A DNA stretch of 11,334 nucleotides from NCBI GenBank assembly GCA_028695395.1, contig JAQVJB010000062.1:1-11334 (forward strand), written 5' to 3'. The notes beneath the pieces are model-generated. The model was given only the letters and a program-made list of their open reading frames with translations. It was not told where the DNA came from and ran no database searches. Source of the stretch: Actinomycetota bacterium (lineage in GTDB: Bacteria; Actinomycetota; Humimicrobiia; Humimicrobiales; Humimicrobiaceae). The translations under genes were made by a program, and so were the position numbers. Positions 6,174 to 11,334 of this stretch are shown here, in pieces (the stretch's first letter is position 1; every line of letters starts with the position of its first letter).

Positions 6174-7238
6174 CTAATAACCCAGCCTCAAAATCAATTT
6201 TTTCAATTCTTCGGATGGTTTCCCGCCCTCTATTATTATTTTCCTTAAAGTGGAAAGAAGAGGTAGTTCTTTTTCTATAAACTCATTTATCATTTCTTTT
6301 GTAGCAGATTGTACAAGCCATGGAATTACAAGTTTTAAAGCAAAATAGCCTTCGGCATATTCTCCTTCTTCAAGCATCTGTTTGAATGCTTCTTCTCCAG
6401 GTACGCCTTTTCCGACCAGTTCGCCGAATTTCCTGTTTCTTCCTGCAATCGATGTAACATGAAGGTCGCCGACACCTGCAAGGTCATATATTGTTTCCTG
6501 ATTGCAGCCTGCGATATTGATTACTTTACTCATTTCCTTTACAGCCTGGTTAAAGAGGAAAGAAAGCAGATTATAGTATTTGCCTTCACTTTCCTTTTTA
6601 TAAATCCCGTCACAGATTCCAGCTGAAACTGCGTAAATATTTTTAAGAGTAGAGCATATTTCAGTACCTTTTACATCATAATTGGGGAAAATCCTGTAAT
6701 AATCAGTTGAAAAAGACGAGATTAATTTTTTTATTTTTTCATCCGACATCCCGTAAGTGGTAGCAGCCGGCATTCTTTCAGATAAGTCAAAAGCTCTGAC
6801 GGGTCCGCCTATCGAAGTCCAGTTAAAATTTTTGCCTGTGAATTGTTTATTAAACATATCTCTTGCAGCTTCGGTAGCTCTGCTTACTTTATTATTATAT
6901 TCCACCAGACCTTTTGTAAGTTTAAAGAAATAATATTCTTTCTCGGGATTAAGGTTATCCAGAAGCATTTTAAAAACATTGACAAACCCTTCGCTGGCAA
7001 CTCCTATAAAAATTATGTCAGAATCCTCAACAGCAGGCTTCATATCCTGCCAGTAATAAAGACTTACATTTTCAGGCAGAGGCTTCTTAAGTTTAGGATG
7101 AAAACCTTTAAGGGATGATTCTATTATTTCATCGTCAAGCCATGTCCCCCACAGGTTTATTTTATTGCCATTATCAGAAAGAGGAAAGGTTATGGCGCTT
7201 CCCATATAGCCTGCACCAAGAACTGTTATCTTTTGCAT
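6174..7238 (-). CDS. gpsA: NAD(P)-dependent glycerol-3-phosphate dehydrogenase, GpsA-like
   Basis: This soluble enzyme interconverts dihydroxyacetone phosphate and sn-glycerol-3-phosphate with NAD(P)H. Using the ATG at 7238 it has 354 residues, slightly longer than the usual 330-345. The Rossmann motif GAGYMG is at 8-13, the first catalytic lysine K109 is in LTKGL, the second K199 is in CSTLKNIYAVSAGICDG, and the C-terminal signature DLAGVGDL...RNRKFG (252-272) carries D258, R267 and N268. The region normally reading SGPSFAEE is GGPVRAFDLSERMPAATTY, so this is a divergent member. The start is chosen because AAGGAGAT sits at ideal spacing before this ATG; an upstream GTG at 7262 has no ribosome-binding site and would add residues before the Rossmann strand. 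It has its own promoter and precedes glpK. Together with glpK it could serve glycerol breakdown as well as phospholipid synthesis. Confidence 0.9.
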   Translation of the reverse strand: MQKITVLGAGYMGSAITFPLSDNGNKINLWGTWLDDEIIESSLKGFHPKLKKPLPENVSLYYWQDMKPAVEDSDIIFIGVASEGFVNVFKMLLDNLNPEKEYYFFKLTKGLVEYNNKVSRATEAARDMFNKQFTGKNFNWTSIGGPVRAFDLSERMPAATTYGMSDEKIKKLISSFSTDYYRIFPNYDVKGTEICSTLKNIYAVSAGICDGIYKKESEGKYYNLLSFLFNQAVKEMSKVINIAGCNQETIYDLAGVGDLHVTSIAGRNRKFGELVGKGVPGEEAFKQMLEEGEYAEGYFALKLVIPWLVQSATKEMINEFIEKELPLLSTLRKIIIEGGKPSEELKKLILRLGY

Positions 7239-7295
7239 TACTATCTCCTTGAAATTGCTCACTAATCATTTTTAAAGTTAGAACTTTTAGTTATT

Positions 7296-7325
7296 ATTAT
7301 AACAATAGAATATACTTTATGTTAA
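7296..7325 (-). promoter_or_regulatory. Promoter of the gpsA-like gene
   Basis: On the minus strand TTAACA (7320-7325, five of six matches to TTGACA) is followed by an 18-base spacer and TATAAT (7296-7301) with the extended -10 dinucleotide TG one base upstream (7303-7304). The start would be near 7289, about 50 bases before the ATG. The same 145-base region must also hold the divergent pgi promoter. A TATAAT at 7350-7355 is available for that, but without a good -35 box. Confidence 0.65.
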
Positions 7326-7383
7326 AAATAAAATCAGGCATAATCAAATTATAATTATTTATTACAGCCGGGGGGTTTGACAT

Positions 7384-9048
7384 ATGCTTTTAAAAAACAA
7401 TCCTGCAGAATCCAAAAGCTGGGAACAATTAAAGAAGCATTTTCATGAAATAAAAGATTCGGCCTTAAAAGAATTATTTGAAAAAGATAGTGAGAGATTT
7501 TCAAAGTTTTCTGTCAGATTCGGGGATATTCTGCTGGATTATTCAAAAAATAAAATCAATGAAAAGAGTATGTCTTTGCTTGCAGGTCTTGCCGAAGAAC
7601 TTGGCCTGAAAGATGCCATTAACAAAATGTTTGAAGGTGAGAAAATAAATGAAACTGAAAACAGGCCGGTTCTTCATACGGCCCTCAGAAGCAGAACAGG
7701 CTCTCCTGTTTTTGTCGATGGTAAAGATGTGATGCCTGATGTCTGGGCGGTTCTTGAAAAAATGAAGTCTTTTTCTGGAAAAGTAATTTCGGGACAATGG
7801 AAAGGATATAGCGGAAAGAGAATAACGGACATAGTAAATATAGGGATAGGCGGTTCAGATCTTGGTCCTGTTATGGTAAGTGAAGCATTGAAAGCATATA
7901 AAGTTAAAGATATTAACACACATTTTGTGTCAAATATTGATGGAACCCATATAGCTGAGACATTAAAAAAGCTGGATAGCCAGACATCTCTTTTTTTGAT
8001 TGCTTCTAAGACTTTTACCACGCAGGAAACAATGACAAATGCGCTTACTGCAAAGAAATGGTTTCTTAAATATGCTAAAAAAGAAGAATATGTCAAAAAG
8101 CATTTCGTCGCCATCTCTACAAATAGACAGGAAGTTGAAAAATTTGGAATCGATCCTGAAAATATGTTTGTCTTCTGGAACTGGGTAGGTGGGAGATACT
8201 CGTTGTGGTCTGCAATTGGCCTGTCGGTTGTATGTTCTGTAGGGTTTGATAATTTTTCAGAACTGCTGGAAGGTGCTTTTGAGATGGATGAACATTTCCG
8301 AAATGAACCGTTTGATAAAAATATTCCTGTCATCCTTGCAATACTTGGCATATGGTACAATAATTTTTTTGGCTGCCAGACACACGCCGTTTTGCCATAT
8401 GACCAATATCTTCATCGATTTCCTGCTTATCTTCAGCAGGCAGACATGGAAAGCAATGGTAAAAGTATTGACCGTTGCGGAAATGAAGTAAGTTACCAGA
8501 CAGGCCCGGTCATATGGGGAGAGCCAGGTACCAATGGACAGCATGCTTTCTATCAGTTGCTACATCAGGGAACAAAAATGATTCCTTGCGATTTTCTGGC
8601 TCCGGCAATAAGCCTTAATCCTATAGGCAGACATCATGATATGCTGCTTTCCAATTTTTTTGCACAGAGTGAAGCTCTGATGAACGGAAAAAGTAAAGAA
8701 GAAATTACAAGAGAACTTGAAGCCTCCAATATCAGCAAAGAAGAAATAGATAAAATTATCCCCTTCAGGATTTTTAAAGGAGACAGGCCTACTAACTCAA
8801 TATTGTTTAAAAAACTGACTCCCCGTACGCTGGGGAGCCTGATTGCGATGTATGAACATAAGATATTTGTACAGGGATTTATCTGGAATATTTTCAGTTT
8901 TGACCAGTGGGGCGTAGAGCTTGGAAAGGTCCTTGCAAAAAAAATACTGCCTGAACTGGAAAATAATGAAACCATCAGTTCTCATGACAGCTCCACAAAC
9001 GGTCTTATAAATACTTTTAAAAAAATGAAGGAAACTTCGGGCTTTTAA
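7384..9048 (+). CDS. pgi: Glucose-6-phosphate isomerase
   Basis: This cytoplasmic enzyme interconverts glucose-6-phosphate and fructose-6-phosphate in glycolysis and gluconeogenesis. At 554 residues it belongs to the long bacterial/eukaryotic-type PGI. Motifs in order are GIGGSDLGP (154-162), the sugar-phosphate loop SKTFTTQET (208-216), GGRYSLWSAIG (269-279), catalytic E356 in QQADMESNGK, GEPGTNGQHAF with H387, and the C-terminal WGVELGK with K515. The ATG is preceded by a G-rich run (7370-7375), an unusual but workable ribosome-binding site at 8 bases. It is the only long plus-strand gene here and ends with its TAA overlapping the stop of the opposing nitroreductase gene. It links the triose phosphates made by the neighbouring glycerol genes to hexose phosphates. 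Confidence 0.97.
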   Translation: MLLKNNPAESKSWEQLKKHFHEIKDSALKELFEKDSERFSKFSVRFGDILLDYSKNKINEKSMSLLAGLAEELGLKDAINKMFEGEKINETENRPVLHTALRSRTGSPVFVDGKDVMPDVWAVLEKMKSFSGKVISGQWKGYSGKRITDIVNIGIGGSDLGPVMVSEALKAYKVKDINTHFVSNIDGTHIAETLKKLDSQTSLFLIASKTFTTQETMTNALTAKKWFLKYAKKEEYVKKHFVAISTNRQEVEKFGIDPENMFVFWNWVGGRYSLWSAIGLSVVCSVGFDNFSELLEGAFEMDEHFRNEPFDKNIPVILAILGIWYNNFFGCQTHAVLPYDQYLHRFPAYLQQADMESNGKSIDRCGNEVSYQTGPVIWGEPGTNGQHAFYQLLHQGTKMIPCDFLAPAISLNPIGRHHDMLLSNFFAQSEALMNGKSKEEITRELEASNISKEEIDKIIPFRIFKGDRPTNSILFKKLTPRTLGSLIAMYEHKIFVQGFIWNIFSFDQWGVELGKVLAKKILPELENNETISSHDSSTNGLINTFKKMKETSGF

Positions 9049-9611
9049 ATTATTATATCCTCAAGTTTTCGCTTGGGAACATGGTGAACCTGATTTTCAT
9101 CCCTGTAATATTTAATATCTCCTGATTTTTCAATTTCTTCTATTATTATTTTTTCTTTCGGCCTGCCTATTGCTATTACAAGACAGATTTCATATTGGTT
9201 TGAGATATTAAGAAGAAGCGATAATTTTTTTCTATCTACGCTGCCAAGCATGCATCCGCCAAGTCCTTTTTCTGCAGCGCCAAGCAGAATAGTCTGGGCA
9301 GCTATGCCTTCATCCTGTACAAGTCCCGGCCCTGCTTTATTATCTTTAAGCATAACTATAAAAGCAGAAGGTTTTTCTCCTTCGGGGGGGCTTACCCACC
9401 CTTTGCAATAAGCAGCCCATGTAAGAGTTGAATTTATTTTATTATTTGTTTCTTCATCATTTGACAAAAAATACCTCAAAACCTGTCTGTTCATTCCTGA
9501 TGCTGCAAACCTTGCAAGATCTACCAGTTCTAATAATGTTTCTTTTTTTATTTTTTCATCCTGGAAAAATCTCCTATAGGACCTGTTTTTAATAACCAGT
9601 TCTTTTAACAT
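9045..9611 (-). CDS. Nitroreductase-family flavoprotein
   Basis: This 188-residue protein should fold as an FMN-binding nitroreductase that reduces nitro compounds, quinones or flavins with NAD(P)H, usually as a cytoplasmic dimer. The FMN phosphate-binding motif NRSYRRF is at 9-15 and the conserved segment GIAAQTILLGAAEKGLGGC at 102-120, followed by VIAIGRPKEK. The C-terminal YYRDENQVHHVPKR is typical of a compact subfamily common in anaerobes. The substrate cannot be told from sequence. The start has GGAG at good spacing. Its stop shares four bases with the pgi stop. It lies 144 bases downstream of the hemerythrin gene in the same direction and may be co-transcribed or controlled by the palindromes at 9639-9672. 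Confidence 0.92.
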   Translation of the reverse strand: MLKELVIKNRSYRRFFQDEKIKKETLLELVDLARFAASGMNRQVLRYFLSNDEETNNKINSTLTWAAYCKGWVSPPEGEKPSAFIVMLKDNKAGPGLVQDEGIAAQTILLGAAEKGLGGCMLGSVDRKKLSLLLNISNQYEICLVIAIGRPKEKIIIEEIEKSGDIKYYRDENQVHHVPKRKLEDIII

Positions 9612-9638
9612 TTTTATTCTCCATTCTAAAATATTTGT

Positions 9639-9672
9639 CAGTTTACAACTGCAAAATTATTAATAAATTTTG
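9639..9672. promoter_or_regulatory. Two abutting palindromes upstream of the nitroreductase gene
   Basis: A perfect 13-base palindrome, CAGTT-TAC-AACTG (9639-9651), is directly followed by a second inverted repeat, CAAAATT with AATTTTG around a 7-base centre (9652-9672). They lie 28-61 bases upstream of the nitroreductase ATG, where a repressor or redox regulator could act. No factor can be assigned from sequence, and a stem-loop in the mRNA leader is the alternative. Confidence 0.4.
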
Positions 9673-9755
9673 TAAATATAATAATTTTCTGTATCTGATA
9701 TTTATTAATATTTTATAATTATAAATTTCATGTTATTTAATTCTGCAAATAGTTT

Positions 9756-10313
9756 CTAATTCTTGCCCAAATAAATGCTCATGAGCATTTTCAGCCATCC
9801 ATGATATTCTTCATGCTTGCCTTCTCCTATTATATTACTCTCAAGTTCCTCAAATTTTTCTTCTATCAGATTTTTAGTATTTTCAGAAATTTCTTTATCT
9901 GCAATCGGAAAAAGTTCTTTTGTTTCTTTCTGGATATGGCTGACAAGCAAAGTAATGTATCCCTGCATGTTTATAGCTATATGATATGCGCCGGGACTGC
10001 CTGTTGAAAAATCATGAAGAGAAGCTTTCATTCCTCCTATATAATCTCTGCCTGATTTGTGCTCGCCAAGAAGCTCATTTATCAGCGGAATGTTAGCAGA
10101 ATTTCTGGTAAGTTCCGGAAATAGTATATCTTCCTCTTTTCCATGATGGCATTTGTCAGCAAAATTACTTAAAAATTCAACTATTTTATTGATATGATCT
10201 TTTTCTATGTTTTCTCTTTTCTGGATTTTTGAAGTAATTTTTTGCATTATATTAAGCATTGTAACTATTCCCTTGTGTTCATCTACCAGATCGACAATAG
10301 GATTTTTATTCAT
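9756..10313 (-). CDS. Hemerythrin-like HHE-domain protein
   Basis: This 185-residue soluble four-helix protein carries the metal ligands of the hemerythrin cation-binding family: H13 (VDEH), H57 and E61 in CHHGKEEDILFPEL, H85 (LLGEH), and H126 with E130 in SHIQKETKELFP. Such proteins bind a non-heme di-iron centre and act in oxygen, nitric oxide or peroxide sensing and storage, or in iron-centre repair; which applies here is unknown. The C-terminal extension (about 145-185) ends in a helical HGWLKMLMSIYLG. The start is fixed by AAAGGAGG at ideal spacing. It lies upstream of the nitroreductase gene in the same direction and divergent from a small membrane-protein gene. Confidence 0.92.
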   Translation of the reverse strand: MNKNPIVDLVDEHKGIVTMLNIMQKITSKIQKRENIEKDHINKIVEFLSNFADKCHHGKEEDILFPELTRNSANIPLINELLGEHKSGRDYIGGMKASLHDFSTGSPGAYHIAINMQGYITLLVSHIQKETKELFPIADKEISENTKNLIEEKFEELESNIIGEGKHEEYHGWLKMLMSIYLGKN

Positions 10314-10433
10314 AGAATCCTCCTTTTATCACTCAGGATTTAATTTGCACCTTAAAAAAGGGTACAGGAAAATAATATTTTAAAATTCATTTATAATAAT
10401 TATAATAATAATATTCATATAATAAAATTTATT

Positions 10434-10464
10434 TTGACAATCATGCTTTTATAGTAATTATACC
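10434..10464 (+). promoter_or_regulatory. Possible promoter of the small membrane-protein gene
   Basis: A perfect TTGACA (10434-10439) is followed after 19 bases by TATACC (10459-10464). The spacer is longer than ideal and the -10 box matches only four of six bases. The start would be near 10471, giving a leader of about 54 bases. The rest of the divergent gap (10314-10433) is AT-rich with several TATAAT-like matches for the hemerythrin gene that I cannot rank. Confidence 0.4.
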
Positions 10465-10524
10465 CAGAAGATTTTACTGTTTCTTTTATAAACCAATAAT
10501 TAAAAACAAAAATGGAGTATTAAT

Positions 10525-10752
10525 ATGGATAATGAAAACACAACAAGCAGTACTTCCACATGCAGAAAGGAAAGCAGGGGCCATAGCGGTTCAGGTATGG
10601 CAGGAGCTCTTTATTTTATGGGATTTATAGGTGCAGCAGTTTTTTATATCCAGAATTCAGGGACATTCTGGCTGGGAGTTCTCGGATTTTTAAAAGCTTT
10701 GGTATGGCCGGCATTTCTGGTTTACGATTTGCTTAAATTCATAATCCTCTAG
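10525..10752 (+). CDS. Small two-helix membrane protein
   Basis: This 75-residue protein has a polar, Ser/Thr-rich N-terminus with one cysteine (residues 1-23), a first hydrophobic segment at about 25-42 (MAGALYFMGFIGAAVFYI) and a second at about 49-73 (FWLGVLGFLKALVWPAFLVY and on). The glycine-rich first helix and the FLKALVWPAFLVYDLLKF block resemble a small conserved membrane protein that I recall from other bacteria and archaea without a named function; that recollection cannot be checked here. TGGAG before the ATG supports the start. It stands alone, divergent from the hemerythrin gene and followed by a likely terminator. I do not assign a function. Confidence 0.8.
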   Translation: MDNENTTSSTSTCRKESRGHSGSGMAGALYFMGFIGAAVFYIQNSGTFWLGVLGFLKALVWPAFLVYDLLKFIIL

Positions 10753-10775
10753 CTATTGATAAGAGCTTTATTCTT

Positions 10776-10805
10776 AAAACTGAAAAAATCTGCAATAGCA
10801 GTTTT
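10776..10805 (+). terminator. Probable terminator of the small membrane-protein gene
   Basis: AAAACTG (10776-10782) can pair with CAGTTTT (10799-10805). A shorter inner hairpin, CTGC-AATA-GCAG (10790-10801), is an alternative and would be followed directly by TTTTCT. It lies about 25-50 bases past the stop at 10752. The stems are short, so this is only moderately supported. Confidence 0.45.
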
Positions 10806-10884
10806 CTAAACTGATAAGCTTTTTTAAATATCAGAATTATTATTTAAAATATCTGAATAATTAAAAATAGTTTTTTTAGCTGAA

Positions 10885-10923
10885 AGCTTTCCGTTAGAAC
10901 TTTCCAATAGAACTTTCCGGCAT
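10885..10923. repeat. Three degenerate 13-base tandem repeats
   Basis: Three head-to-tail units lie at 10885-10897, 10898-10910 and 10911-10923, sharing the core CTTTCC. Against the middle copy (AACTTTCCAATAG) the left copy matches at 10 of 13 bases and the right at 9 of 13. A 10-base perfect palindrome, GAAAGCTTTC (10882-10891), overlaps the left unit. The array sits just past the stop of the OsmC-family gene, in the space between two converging genes. Confidence 0.5.
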
Positions 10924-10934
10924 AAAACTGCTGT

Positions 10935-11334
10935 TTATTCTTTTGCTATTATCTCTGGAATTATTTCTACTCTGGATTTTATTGAATTGGATATAAGGCA
11001 ATTTTTTTCAACCATATCTATTATGGTTTTTGCTTTTTCTATATCTGATTTATCTGCCACAATAATCAATGGTTTTACGGCTACATCTGTAAACATTAAT
11101 TTATTTTCAGCAAATTTCAATATTCCTTCAACTTCGCTTTCATAGCTCAAGAATTCAAGTGATTGCTTTTGTGCAAATGAAAGAAAAGTAGTCATGACGC
11201 AGGAATTGACTGCAGCTATAAAAAGTTCTTCAGGATTCCAGATGCCGGGATGGCCCCTGAATTCAGGCGGGGTTGCCACCTGGAAACCTTGTTTGCCTTC
11301 AGAAGATAGAAATCCCTTTTTCTCGCTTTCCCAT
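10935..11334 (-). CDS. OsmC-family protein (5' end beyond the window)
   Basis: The minus-strand frame is open from the window edge to a TAA at 10935, giving 133 residues. The visible N-terminal part reads WESEKKGFLSSEGQKGF and continues into VATPPEFRGHPGIWNPEELF, the conserved lead-in of this family, so the in-frame GTG at 11279 is not the true start and the gene continues past the right edge. The two family cysteines are both present, in AAVNSCVMTTF and in EKNCLISNSI. OsmC/Ohr proteins are homodimeric thiol peroxidases that reduce organic hydroperoxides, but this branch is often annotated only as OsmC-like. Little appears to be missing, perhaps a dozen residues or fewer. It converges with the small membrane-protein gene. 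Confidence 0.9.
   Translation of the reverse strand, partial: WESEKKGFLSSEGKQGFQVATPPEFRGHPGIWNPEELFIAAVNSCVMTTFLSFAQKQSLEFLSYESEVEGILKFAENKLMFTDVAVKPLIIVADKSDIEKAKTIIDMVEKNCLISNSIKSRVEIIPEIIAKE

Noticed and set aside
7260..7262. GTG at 7262 as the start of the gpsA-like gene
   Set aside because: It lacks a ribosome-binding site and adds eight residues before the Rossmann strand, whereas the ATG at 7238 has AAGGAGAT at ideal spacing.
7674..8360. Long (228-codon) minus-strand frame inside pgi
   Set aside because: It is antisense to the conserved core of phosphoglucose isomerase, has no ribosome-binding site, and shows no recognisable motif.
11277..11279. GTG at 11279 as the start of the OsmC-family gene
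   Set aside because: Conserved family residues (WESEKKG, SSEG) continue in frame upstream to the window edge, so the real start lies outside.

Overview
This window is a stretch of an AT-rich bacterial chromosome made up mostly of housekeeping and central-metabolism genes. The gene set (a bacterial-type glutaminyl-tRNA synthetase, acetate kinase-type enzyme, glycerol kinase, NAD(P)-type glycerol-3-phosphate dehydrogenase, phosphoglucose isomerase, a flavin nitroreductase, a hemerythrin-like protein and an OsmC-like protein) fits a fermentative or anaerobic low-GC bacterium. No phylogenetic marker here lets me name the lineage. No transposase, phage, CRISPR, rRNA or tRNA gene was seen.

Layout from left to right. 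A plus-strand gene of unknown identity ends at 108. It converges on a minus-strand block: glnS, then a small helix-hairpin-helix (DUF4332-like) gene with a clear intrinsic terminator. Next comes a gene-free gap of about 650 bases, followed by a divergent acetate kinase-family gene, glpK and a gpsA-like gene. From a divergent promoter region at about 7240-7383 the plus-strand pgi gene runs rightwards and ends tail-to-tail (4 bases shared) with a minus-strand nitroreductase, which lies downstream of a hemerythrin-domain gene. A second divergent region (10314-10524) leads into a 75-residue two-helix membrane protein on the plus strand. An OsmC-family gene on the minus strand runs off the right edge.

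Functional reading. glpK and gpsA together could convert glycerol to glycerol-3-phosphate and interconvert that with dihydroxyacetone phosphate; pgi joins the triose pool to hexose phosphates; the acetate kinase-like enzyme would interconvert an acyl phosphate and ATP. This makes a small carbon-metabolism neighbourhood, although the 121-204 base gaps mean it need not be one operon. The nitroreductase, hemerythrin and OsmC genes suggest handling of oxygen, peroxide or redox stress.

The most unusual part is the gap at 2497-3142. On the minus strand it holds a near-consensus promoter (TTGACA, 17 bases, TATATT), then about 165 bases that can fold into a closing stem, an inner hairpin and a 3' hairpin with a GCAA tetraloop followed by a T-tract, with no protein gene immediately downstream. 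This looks like a free-standing structured small RNA that I cannot assign to a known class. Just past its end lie two 17-base direct repeats that resemble the multi-repeat ends of some insertion sequences. Also notable is the acetate kinase-family protein, which keeps most catalytic residues but has replaced several conserved active-site histidine, asparagine and glycine positions.
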